Positions 1 to 5,853 of a stretch of 6,150 nt of DNA are shown here, in pieces (position 1 is the stretch's first letter; each line of letters starts with the position of its first letter). Source of the stretch: WTJO01 sp965660165 (lineage in GTDB: Bacteria; Pseudomonadota; Alphaproteobacteria; Puniceispirillales; Puniceispirillaceae). A program made the translations under genes and the position numbers. The stretch covers positions 1 through 6,150 of the forward strand of contig CBFHYU010000043.1 in the NCBI GenBank assembly GCA_965660165.1, given 5' to 3'. Under the pieces are notes generated by a model. The model saw only the letters and a list, made by a program, of their open reading frames with translations, had not been told where the DNA came from and made no database searches.

Positions 1-452
1 GTTTTCTTATCCATCCTGACAATGCGCGTATCCAGAATTTCTAGGGACGGACAGACATAATCAGTCGCGTCTATTACATCTTGCCTGCTGATACCCTCAC
101 CGCCCAAAGACTGTTTCATCACAAAGGCGATTTCAGCTTCAACACGCGGCTGGATAAACCTGCCTTCTGGCACAGTGCTTCCAGTCTCAAACGCCATATC
201 ATCGAACAGAAATCCACTATCAGGCACATCAATATTCAACGCATATTGCATCGCTTTTGAGGTTAGACCAATTTTCCAGCCTACCAGCTGTCTGCCCTGT
301 TTCAGCTTTGCCTGAAAAATAGCGCTCTGAATAGCATAGGCATCATCCATATCCATCTGCGGATAACGCTGGGTAAGCAGACCTATCTGCACCCCTGATT
401 GCTCTGCCGCCAGTAACTCTGAGGCGGCTTGCTGATGTTCATCTGGTGTCAT
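1..452 (-). CDS. hpaH: 2-oxo-hept-4-ene-1,7-dioate hydratase HpaH, N-terminal part (runs off the left edge)
   Basis: Last visible enzyme of the homoprotocatechuate meta pathway. It adds water to 2-oxohept-4-ene-1,7-dioate to give the 4-hydroxy-2-oxo acid that an aldolase (HpaI, not seen here) would split; cytoplasmic and metal dependent in characterised homologues. I translated it from the ATG at 452-450; about 150 residues are present of the usual roughly 265, and the stop lies outside the window. Diagnostic segments are GWKIGLTSKAMQ (58-69), QPRVEAEIAFV (101-111) and ATDYVCPSLEILDTR (129-143). They line up with E. coli HpaH/HpcG as I remember it, including the three acidic metal ligands, here Glu105, Glu107 and Glu138. 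The start overlaps the hpaG stop by 4 nt (ATGA), which implies translational coupling and supports this start. The paralogous 2-oxopent-4-enoate hydratases are the main alternative, but operon context favours HpaH. Confidence 0.9.
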   Translation of the reverse strand, partial: MTPDEHQQAASELLAAEQSGVQIGLLTQRYPQMDMDDAYAIQSAIFQAKLKQGRQLVGWKIGLTSKAMQYALNIDVPDSGFLFDDMAFETGSTVPEGRFIQPRVEAEIAFVMKQSLGGEGISRQDVIDATDYVCPSLEILDTRIVRMDKK

Positions 453-1303
453 TTTTGCTCATCCTCAACGGTACTTCTCAGTACCCCAATACCATTTACC
501 TCAACCTCAACCACATCACCAGGGGTCAGATAGCGTGGCGGGTCAAACCGCGCGCCTGCGCCTGTGGGCGTGCCCGTAACAATAATATCCCCTGGCTGTA
601 GGGTCATAAAGGTCGAGATATACTCAATTTGACGGCGAATGGGAAACATCATTCTGGATAGCACATCATCTTGGCGTATCTCGCCATTAACTCGGGTGAT
701 AATACGTGCATCATCAAGCTGGCTAGCCTGTTTGAATGGCACGAGCCATGGCCCCATTGCCGCTGATTTATCCCAGTTCTTGCCTTGTGTAACATTAAAT
801 TTTGCGTGCCGCACCCAATCTCTTATGGTGCCTTCATTACATATGCTAAGCGCGGCAATATGATCATATGCATCTTGTTGCGCAATCCGCCTGCCAGCCT
901 TACCGATGATAATCGCAACCTCGCCTTCATAATCAAGGGCTGTACTTTCAGGCGGTCTGATAACTGGTCTGTTGTGGCCTGTAAAGCCGCTGGCAAAGCG
1001 CGGAAATAACGACATATATTCAGGCTGTGCCGAGCCGTCCTTATATTCTGCATTTCTATCTGGAAAATTCACCCCTACACATAAAATCCGTACCGCATCT
1101 GGCAATACCATCTCATAATCAAATTCTGTATGGGTAATTTGTGCTGTCGCGGCGGCGGTCTCTAGCTGGTCAAGCCCGCCTGCTTTTACGGCCGCAAACA
1201 AGGTTGGCCATTTAGGGAACACCTCATTCAGCGCTATTGCGCCTGCATCTGTTATTGCGCCATAGAAATATTGGTTATTTGCTGAAAAACTGGCAAAACG
1301 CAT
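449..1303 (-). CDS. hpaG: FAH-family isomerase/decarboxylase, single-domain HpaG-like
   Basis: Fumarylacetoacetate hydrolase-fold protein that probably carries out the HpaG step: decarboxylation of 5-carboxymethyl-2-oxohex-3-ene-1,7-dioate and isomerisation of the 2-hydroxyhepta-2,4-dienedioate product. From the ATG at 1303-1301 it has 284 residues. A GTG 15 nt upstream is also in frame, but the ATG has a GAGAG element 8 nt before it and begins the conserved MRFASF segment. The FAH core is clear: GVNFPDR (77-83), DYEGEVAIIIG (124-134) with metal ligands Glu126 and Glu128, CNEGTIRDWVRH (155-166) with Glu157 in the third acidic position, TQGKNWDKSAAMGPW (172-186) and GDIIVTGTPTGAGARFDPP (238-256). 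It has one FAH domain, whereas E. coli HpaG is a fused two-domain protein of about 430 residues. It could be a broader FAH-family hydrolase or isomerase; position in the operon is the main support for the specific role. Confidence 0.8.
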   Translation of the reverse strand: MRFASFSANNQYFYGAITDAGAIALNEVFPKWPTLFAAVKAGGLDQLETAAATAQITHTEFDYEMVLPDAVRILCVGVNFPDRNAEYKDGSAQPEYMSLFPRFASGFTGHNRPVIRPPESTALDYEGEVAIIIGKAGRRIAQQDAYDHIAALSICNEGTIRDWVRHAKFNVTQGKNWDKSAAMGPWLVPFKQASQLDDARIITRVNGEIRQDDVLSRMMFPIRRQIEYISTFMTLQPGDIIVTGTPTGAGARFDPPRYLTPGDVVEVEVNGIGVLRSTVEDEQK

Positions 1304-1324
1304 ATCTGTTGCTCTCACTTGTAA

Positions 1325-2308
1325 TTACGGGGCAATAATGGGGCTAGCCTTCATATCTGACTGGCTAATCTCAACCCCAACAAATTCAGTGCCATGTTCA
1401 AACCAGCTTTTTGGTGCTGCTGCTCCCCATAATGTTTGCCTCTGAGGGTCATCAAGCGACCATTTAATCGGCTCATGGTCAGGGTCAACTGTTTGATAGT
1501 CAGAGCAGTAAATTTCAATTCTATGCCCGTCTGGATCAAGAATATATAGGAAAAAGGCATTTGAAATACCATGCCGACCTGGCCCTCTTTCGATATGGCT
1601 GACATAACCGGTGGTTGACATCAAATCCAATAGATCAATGATATTAAGCGGCGTTGGCACCCAGAAGGCAACATGATGCAATCTTGGCCCTACACCATTA
1701 GTAAAGGCCATATCATGCACGCCGCCCTTGCGATGCATCCATGCTGCCCAAAGACGCTTGCTATCATCATCTTCAGTATATTCTGTAACCCTGAATCCCA
1801 TATCATTATAAAACGCAACAGAGCTATCAACATTTGGCGAGAAACAGTTAAAATGGTCAATACGAAGCGGCTTAACCCCTTTATAACGCTTATAATTCTG
1901 GTGAATCGAAGGCAGCCTGTCCATTTTGTGATAAAATTCAATTGGAATGCCAAAATTATCAGAAGTCAGCAAGGTACGTCCCTGAAAGGGGCGCTCAACC
2001 CACGCAACAGGCCTGCCTCTAGCTGTAAAATAGTCCTTTGCTTTATCTAGGTCAGCCTCGTCAAAGGTTTTGAACCCAATCACCTCAACTGTGCCTGCAC
2101 GCTCAGATTTTTGTAAAACTATGCTGTGATGCCCTCTCTCTTCCATTGCGCGCAGATAGATATGGCTATCTGTTTCATCTGTGACATCAAATCCTAAAAT
2201 TTCGGTATAAAAGCGTTTTGATGCAGACAAATCTGCAACATTCATGCAGATATGAGACAGGCGTACAACATTGAAATCAGGATATAGATTAGGCGTTGGT
2301 ACAGGCAT
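1325..2308 (-). CDS. hpaD: 3,4-dihydroxyphenylacetate (homoprotocatechuate) 2,3-dioxygenase, type I extradiol
   Basis: Ring-cleavage enzyme of the pathway. It opens homoprotocatechuate next to the diol with O2 to give 5-carboxymethyl-2-hydroxymuconate semialdehyde. The 327 residues form two vicinal-oxygen-chelate (glyoxalase-like) halves, about 13-130 and 147-270, plus a C-terminal tail. The metal triad can be read in the second half: His152 in RIDHFN, His212 in LHHVAF and Glu265 in HRIEIY. Second-sphere residues known from the Brevibacterium fuscum enzyme also have counterparts: Asn154, His198 in GGVHDMAF, and Tyr255. This matches the HPCD (Fe) and MndD (Mn) type; which metal is used cannot be told from sequence. 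The start ATG has GGAG 6 nt upstream. It begins 11 nt after the hpaE stop. The neighbouring semialdehyde dehydrogenase and isomerase strongly support the substrate. E. coli HpaD belongs to the unrelated LigB-type family. Confidence 0.93.
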   Translation of the reverse strand: MPVPTPNLYPDFNVVRLSHICMNVADLSASKRFYTEILGFDVTDETDSHIYLRAMEERGHHSIVLQKSERAGTVEVIGFKTFDEADLDKAKDYFTARGRPVAWVERPFQGRTLLTSDNFGIPIEFYHKMDRLPSIHQNYKRYKGVKPLRIDHFNCFSPNVDSSVAFYNDMGFRVTEYTEDDDSKRLWAAWMHRKGGVHDMAFTNGVGPRLHHVAFWVPTPLNIIDLLDLMSTTGYVSHIERGPGRHGISNAFFLYILDPDGHRIEIYCSDYQTVDPDHEPIKWSLDDPQRQTLWGAAAPKSWFEHGTEFVGVEISQSDMKASPIIAP

Positions 2309-2319
2309 GTCTGTCTCCG

Positions 2320-3831
2320 CTATTCTGCGCCCAGACGCGGGATTTTATGTGCGCCTGTGGCAAAGCCAATATGTTTCTGTTCCATATAAAACTCAAATGA
2401 CCAGTCTCCACCATCACGCCCAATGCCACTTGATTTTACACCCCCGAAGGGGGTCGGCAAATGGCGTACATTTTCAGAATTTACCCAGATCATGCCAGCT
2501 TCCAGCCTGTCTGTAAAACGCAAAGCACGGGTAAGGTCATTTGTCCATAGATATCCAGTAAGGCCATATTCTGTATCATTGGCAATCTCTAGCGCTTCTG
2601 CTTCATCTGCAAAGCCTATTGAGGTTAGAACAGGGCCGAAAATTTCTTCACGGGCAATCCGCATCTGGTTATCGGCATTGGTAAACAGAGTTGGCATTAC
2701 GAAATAGCCAGACTTGTCGCCTGTGGTGCCGCCAACGGCGATGGTTGCGCCATCTGCTATGGCAATATCAAAATAAGATGTGACCTTGTTGAAATGTTCT
2801 GCTGAGATTAACGGGCCAATTTCGGTTTTGGGATCAAGCGGATGCCCAACCTTTATTTTCTTGATACGGTCAACCAATTTTGCTTCAAATTCTGCCTTGA
2901 TTGACTGCTGTATCAGTAACCTTGACGATGAGGTGCATCTCTCGCCATTTATCGAGAAAATCATAAAAATTACCGCATCAAGCGCACGTTCTAAATCCGC
3001 ATCATCAAACACGATAACAGGGTTTTTGCCGCCAAGCTCAAGATGGTTTCGCTTAAGCGTATCTGCTCCTTGTTTTACAATTTCGCTTCCCGTGCGGCTT
3101 TCCCCAACAAAGGCAATCGCCTTGATATTTTTATGCGCACATAGCGCTTTACCCGCTTCCTCGCCAAATCCGTTCACTGTGTTCAACACCCCTGCTGGCA
3201 AGCCAGCTTCTTCAGCAATTTCGACCAGAAGCCGAGCGGTAAGTGGCGATGCTTCAGCAGGCTTATGCACCACTGTACATCCTGCGGCCAATGCAGGGGC
3301 AATCTTCCAAGTAGATAGCATAAAGGGCGTATTCCATGGGGTAATTATCCCCACTGGCCCTATCGGCACTCTTGTAGTAATATTCATTAAGGTTGGTGAT
3401 TTTAGATTCTGGCCATCACGCGCCTGAATAACCTGATCAGCAAAATAGCGGAAATTCTCAGCCCCTCTTACCGCCGCCTTTGACATAAACCGAAAGGCCT
3501 GACCTGTATCCCAGCATTCACATAATGCGATTTCTTCTGCTCTGGTTTCAATTGCTTCTGCGATATTGATCAAAATGTCTCTGCGCCTAGTTGCAGGCAT
3601 ATCCCGCCAGTCTGCAAAGGCCTCAGAAGCGGCTATTGCTGCTTTGTCTATATCATCTGCATTGCCGCGCGCCACATCACATATTACTGATTTATCGACA
3701 GGTGATAGTGTCTGGAACATGCCTGCCGAGCCTGCTTCATCCCTGCCAGCTATGCGGTTAAGCACACCGTTTTGCTGAAATTGCTCAAGATGGTGGGCTA
3801 ATTTTTCTATCTGTTCTGTCAGGCTGCTCAT
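2320..3831 (-). CDS. hpaE: 5-carboxymethyl-2-hydroxymuconate-semialdehyde dehydrogenase
   Basis: NAD(P)-dependent aldehyde dehydrogenase, 503 residues, normal length for the family. It should oxidise the ring-fission semialdehyde made by HpaD to 5-carboxymethyl-2-hydroxymuconate. The family core is intact: PWNTPF (166-171) with the oxyanion Asn168-region motif, HKPAE (189-193) in the cofactor site, FVGESRTG (241-248) of the Rossmann fold, ELGGKNP (265-271) with the general base Glu265, NGERCTSSSR (295-304) with the nucleophile Cys299, EEIFGPV (395-401) and PFGGVKSSGIGRDGG (461-475). A GAGGA Shine-Dalgarno sits 7 nt before the ATG, inside the last codons of hpaF; only 3 nt separate the hpaF stop from this start, so the two are probably translationally coupled. 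Substrate cannot be read from the motifs alone. The call rests on similarity to HpaE-type dehydrogenases and on the adjacent hpaD and hpaF. The plus-strand reading frames over this gene are shadows. Confidence 0.93.
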   Translation of the reverse strand: MSSLTEQIEKLAHHLEQFQQNGVLNRIAGRDEAGSAGMFQTLSPVDKSVICDVARGNADDIDKAAIAASEAFADWRDMPATRRRDILINIAEAIETRAEEIALCECWDTGQAFRFMSKAAVRGAENFRYFADQVIQARDGQNLKSPTLMNITTRVPIGPVGIITPWNTPFMLSTWKIAPALAAGCTVVHKPAEASPLTARLLVEIAEEAGLPAGVLNTVNGFGEEAGKALCAHKNIKAIAFVGESRTGSEIVKQGADTLKRNHLELGGKNPVIVFDDADLERALDAVIFMIFSINGERCTSSSRLLIQQSIKAEFEAKLVDRIKKIKVGHPLDPKTEIGPLISAEHFNKVTSYFDIAIADGATIAVGGTTGDKSGYFVMPTLFTNADNQMRIAREEIFGPVLTSIGFADEAEALEIANDTEYGLTGYLWTNDLTRALRFTDRLEAGMIWVNSENVRHLPTPFGGVKSSGIGRDGGDWSFEFYMEQKHIGFATGAHKIPRLGAE

Positions 3832-3834
3832 ATT

Positions 3835-4224
3835 TTATTCCTCATCCGTAAGATGCGCTCTTATAGTGCCATATTTCGGTGATAGCGCAGCATCAATTTC
3901 TATTATCTCAGCTGATAGGGCGATAGAATTTGTATCAAACGCCTCTGCCAGAAATGCTTTTGCCTGATCAAAAATATCTTGTATGGCGGCCTGTCTTACC
4001 TCTAAAGGCCGTCCCTCACGCAAGCGCACAATAATATCAATAAATCCATGTTTAGGATTACCATCAGCAATGGCATAATAATCAACTGCCGTTGCCCGCA
4101 CCCGTATTCCTGCCATCGGAAACGCCTCAATCGTAAGGCAAGTCTGCCGAATCGATTCGCATAATTGCTGCATATCAATTTCGGGCTGAAGATTTTGTGA
4201 ATATTGAATATTGATATGCGGCAT
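3835..4224 (-). CDS. hpaF: 5-carboxymethyl-2-hydroxymuconate delta-isomerase
   Basis: Tautomerase-superfamily enzyme that converts 5-carboxymethyl-2-hydroxymuconate to its 2-oxo-3-ene isomer between the HpaE and HpaG steps. An upstream in-frame TTG (4236-4234) would add four residues, but this family needs proline directly after the removed initiator Met as catalytic base, and the ATG at 4224-4222 begins MPHINIQYSQN. The protein is therefore 129 residues, close to E. coli HpaF. Other matches to HpaF are FPMAGIRVRA (35-44) and the LREGRPLEVRQ segment (68-78), whose Arg41 and Arg72 correspond to conserved active-site arginines. A GAGA element lies 7 nt before the ATG. This is the first gene of the operon, 18 nt from the proposed operator. 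A weak inverted repeat flanks its start codon (see findings). Confidence 0.9.
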   Translation of the reverse strand: MPHINIQYSQNLQPEIDMQQLCESIRQTCLTIEAFPMAGIRVRATAVDYYAIADGNPKHGFIDIIVRLREGRPLEVRQAAIQDIFDQAKAFLAEAFDTNSIALSAEIIEIDAALSPKYGTIRAHLTDEE

Positions 4225-4242
4225 GATATTTCTCAATATTTC

Positions 4243-4254
4243 TTAACATGTTAA
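4243..4254. promoter_or_regulatory. Putative HpaR operator 1 (operon promoter)
   Basis: Perfect 12-bp palindrome TTAACATGTTAA in the divergent region, 18 nt before the hpaF ATG. The same core occurs upstream of the MarR-family gene at 5315-5326, with one more matching base pair on each side there. MarR-family proteins bind short palindromes of this kind and usually act on their own gene and on the neighbouring operon. Here the site covers the first transcribed bases predicted for the leftward promoter, a position suited to repression. That HpaR is the bound protein is inference. Confidence 0.7.
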
Positions 4255-4262
4255 CTATTTTT

Positions 4263-4291
4263 ATGATAGTGAATTATGCCCAAAAATTCAA
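4263..4291 (-). promoter_or_regulatory. Predicted leftward promoter of the hpaF-E-D-G-H operon
   Basis: On the minus strand there is a -35-like TTGAAT (4291-4286), a 17-nt spacer and a -10-like TATCAT (4268-4263). These match the sigma-70 consensus at 4/6 and 5/6 positions with ideal spacing. Transcription would start near 4256, just at the edge of the operator palindrome, leaving a leader of about 30 nt before hpaF. Identified by eye only; the region is AT-rich, so chance matches are possible. Confidence 0.5.
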
Positions 4292-4331
4292 TATCTCTAA
4301 GGCAAGTTTTTGCCCAATCTATTTTCTCTGC

Positions 4332-4350
4332 TATGTTTTGTTGAAACATA
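4332..4350. repeat. Inverted repeat TATGTTT-N5-AAACATA, possible operator of the DUF3445 gene
   Basis: Arms of 7 bp (4332-4338 and 4344-4350) are perfect inverse copies around the spacer TGTTG. The right arm runs into the -10-like TATAAT at 4349-4354. The sequence differs from the TTAACATGTTAA palindrome, so it may bind another regulator or be a diverged site. Binding is inferred only from symmetry and position. Confidence 0.4.
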
Positions 4351-4369
4351 TAATTGTAAGATGCATTAT
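4341..4369 (+). promoter_or_regulatory. Predicted rightward promoter region of the DUF3445 gene
   Basis: Two overlapping candidates are visible. TTGAAA (4341-4346), a 17-nt spacer and CATTAT (4364-4369) form a spaced pair, but would leave only about 12 nt of leader. Alternatively the perfect -10 TATAAT (4349-4354) would start near 4361, though its -35 is poor (TCTCTG at 4325-4330, 18-nt spacer). I cannot choose between them. Neither overlaps the operator at 4243-4254, which lies roughly 90 bp upstream. Confidence 0.4.
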
Positions 4370-4387
4370 GAATTTGGAATTTAGCGT

Positions 4388-5278
4388 TTGATTCACAGCA
4401 AACAGCAAATCTCTGCCCCATGGGCATCACGTGGCCAGCCATTAACGATGGGCTTGATGGCATGTGATGCGGCAGACTGGCTATGCGTGGCAAACCCCTT
4501 TAGTGCGCCGCATCAGGTGGAAGAAAAGACCACCTCAGAAATTGCACTAAAACGCGCACTTTATCAGACGCATAGTGCCGATATATCTCAGAGCATGGCA
4601 GAGGCAGAAGATGCGATAGCAGAGGTGTCAGCCTTGATAGCTAACAATGTATCAAGCTATCACCCTAAGCGGATATGGCGCCCTTTTGAGGCAGAAAATC
4701 CGCTTATCTCTGCGGCGCTGAATATCGTTGAGGATATTTTATTGCTTGCGCCTGTGATTGAGGGGGACACATGTTGCTGGACGCTCAAAGCAGGGTTTGT
4801 GGCCTTTCCCGCCCATTGGTCACTTACCGAAAAAATGGGCAAGCCAATTGAGGCTATTCATGCCCCTGTACCTGAACTGGATGACAGGTTAGGTGCGCAT
4901 ATCAACCGCTTTTTCAATAATATGCTAACAGATACAATCACAAAACGCCGCAACTGGACTATCCAGATTGATGATACGCTTTTTGCCCCTAGCAGGTATC
5001 ATGTGCCATCGCTTAGTCAGAATGATGCAGGCAAAAGATGCTATGTGAGGGTTGAAGATCAAAGAATACGAAAACTGCCCCAAACTGGCTGGATAGTGTT
5101 TACTATTCGTACCAGCCTTGCCCCGATTGCACGCTGGCAGGATGATAAAACAGCCCTCATTAGCTTACAAACAGCTTTATCTTGCCTATCACATGAGATG
5201 CTCAGCTATAGAGGGGTTGAAGACTATAAACGCCCTCTATTTGACTGGATAGATATGCAAATTGCCGCCTTAACATAA
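4388..5278 (+). CDS. DUF3445 family protein, haem-dependent oxidative N-demethylase-like
   Basis: Member of the DUF3445 family, whose characterised example is the PAS-fold haem subunit of the Pseudomonas dimethylamine oxidative N-demethylase. The 296 residues are about the usual length. Family landmarks are PLTMGL (18-23) and WL (31-32) near the N-terminus; AGFVAFPAHWSLTEKMG (135-151) followed by IHAPVPELDDRLG (157-169); RRNWTIQIDDTLF (187-199); and RVEDQRIRKLPQTG with FTIRTS (221-243). I cannot assign the haem ligand with confidence. No signal peptide is seen, so it should be cytoplasmic. The start is the TTG at 4388, with GGAA 8 nt upstream and a stop codon just before it. The next ATG (4448) would cut off the conserved N-terminal segment. 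No reductase partner is visible. It is divergent from the hpa operon and 75 nt before hpaR, which suggests a role connected to that catabolism, for example demethylating an N-methylated aromatic amine. Its substrate is unknown. Confidence 0.82.
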   Translation: MIHSKQQISAPWASRGQPLTMGLMACDAADWLCVANPFSAPHQVEEKTTSEIALKRALYQTHSADISQSMAEAEDAIAEVSALIANNVSSYHPKRIWRPFEAENPLISAALNIVEDILLLAPVIEGDTCCWTLKAGFVAFPAHWSLTEKMGKPIEAIHAPVPELDDRLGAHINRFFNNMLTDTITKRRNWTIQIDDTLFAPSRYHVPSLSQNDAGKRCYVRVEDQRIRKLPQTGWIVFTIRTSLAPIARWQDDKTALISLQTALSCLSHEMLSYRGVEDYKRPLFDWIDMQIAALT

Positions 5279-5292
5279 TGGCAGGCTGGCGG

Positions 5293-5321
5293 TTGATATC
5301 ATAGGGCAGTTTGCTTAACAT
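5293..5321 (+). promoter_or_regulatory. Predicted hpaR promoter
   Basis: A -35-like TTGATA (5293-5298, 5/6 to consensus), a 17-nt spacer and a -10-like TAACAT (5316-5321, 4/6) lie in the gap between the DUF3445 stop and hpaR. The -10 falls inside the palindrome at 5314-5327, which is the arrangement expected for autorepression. Read-through from the upstream gene could also transcribe hpaR. Assigned by eye. Confidence 0.5.
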
Positions 5322-5327
5322 GTTAAG
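5314..5327. promoter_or_regulatory. Putative HpaR operator 2 (autoregulatory)
   Basis: Perfect 14-bp palindrome CTTAACATGTTAAG, whose inner 12 bp equal the palindrome upstream of hpaF (4243-4254). It begins 36 nt after the DUF3445 stop and ends 26 nt before the hpaR start codon, overlapping the predicted -10. Two identical copies, one before each promoter of the proposed regulon, make a chance origin unlikely. Recognition by HpaR is inferred from location. Confidence 0.75.
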
Positions 5328-5353
5328 TAGCTGATGAAAAGGGAGCGCTAATC

Positions 5354-5818
5354 TTGGCTCAAAATTATGATGCGAAATATAAGGAAGACAGCCTGCCATC
5401 AACCTCACGATCACTGCCAATCGCGTTAATGCGCGCACGTGAGCGGGTGATGTCCCCTATTCGGGTGATGCTTGCAAAATCAGCTATTACCGAACAGCAA
5501 TGGCGGATTTTGCGGGCATTAAGCGAATATGGCGAGATAGATTCATCCTCACTGGCTGATAGATCAGCCTTGCTTACCCCTAGCCTGACACGCATCATCA
5601 ATTCAATGCTAGCAAAAGGGCTAGTCACGCAACAGCGAGATAACAAAGATAAACGGCGCCAGCTTATTGCCATCACCGCTAGAGGCCAACAGATTATTGA
5701 TGATAATCTGGCAGAAGCAACACAGATTATGCGCGATGTGAAATTATCCTTAGGCGCGGAAAAATATGAGACATTACTTGATTTACTTGGACAGCTAGAT
5801 AGATCAAATACATTATAG
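5354..5818 (+). CDS. hpaR: MarR-family regulator of homoprotocatechuate catabolism, HpaR-like
   Basis: Winged-helix transcription factor of 154 residues. In E. coli, HpaR represses the meta-cleavage operon and responds to pathway aromatics. The segment SLPIALMRARERVMS (20-34) and ITEQQWRILRALSE (45-58) closely resemble E. coli HpaR as I recall it. The wHTH follows: SSLADRSALL (65-74), recognition helix around TPSLTRIINSMLAKGLV (75-91), and the wing with the MarR signature DNKDKRR (96-102), then a C-terminal dimerisation helix (111-150). The start is the TTG at 5354, with GGGAG 8 nt upstream; no in-frame ATG exists before codon 26, which would remove conserved residues. Relative to E. coli HpaR it carries about 18 extra N-terminal residues. 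The palindromes before this gene and before hpaF are its probable targets. The 170-residue minus-strand frame across it is a shadow. Confidence 0.88.
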   Translation: MAQNYDAKYKEDSLPSTSRSLPIALMRARERVMSPIRVMLAKSAITEQQWRILRALSEYGEIDSSSLADRSALLTPSLTRIINSMLAKGLVTQQRDNKDKRRQLIAITARGQQIIDDNLAEATQIMRDVKLSLGAEKYETLLDLLGQLDRSNTL

Positions 5819-5853
5819 TCTGCCCATTCGCATAGATAGAATAGAGTTAAAAA

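Noticed and set aside
1304..1318. GTG start five codons upstream for hpaG
   Set aside because: The ATG at 1303 has a better-placed GAGAG element and fits the conserved MRFASF beginning; the GTG falls within that ribosome-binding stretch.
2780..3427. 215-residue plus-strand reading frame
   Set aside because: It lies wholly antisense to hpaE, whose frame has all dehydrogenase motifs; low-complexity Ser/Ala-rich translation with no family features.
4225..4236. TTG start four codons upstream for hpaF
   Set aside because: It would bury the catalytic proline that must follow the initiator Met in this family.
4301..4314. Short inverted repeat GGCAA-GTTT-TTGCC in the divergent region
   Set aside because: Arms are only 5 bp, there is no second copy, and it does not overlap a promoter element, so chance is a sufficient explanation.
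4251..4493. 80-residue minus-strand frame across the divergent region
   Set aside because: It overlaps the start of the DUF3445 gene, the promoters and the operator, and has no recognisable motif.
5609..5624. CTAGC-N6-GCTAG inverted repeat
   Set aside because: Short, inside the hpaR coding sequence at the recognition helix, and explained by codons for Leu-Ala and Gly-Leu.
5819..5853. Possible terminator between hpaR and the membrane protein gene
   Set aside because: No GC-rich hairpin is present; the A-run before the ATG is not preceded by a stem.
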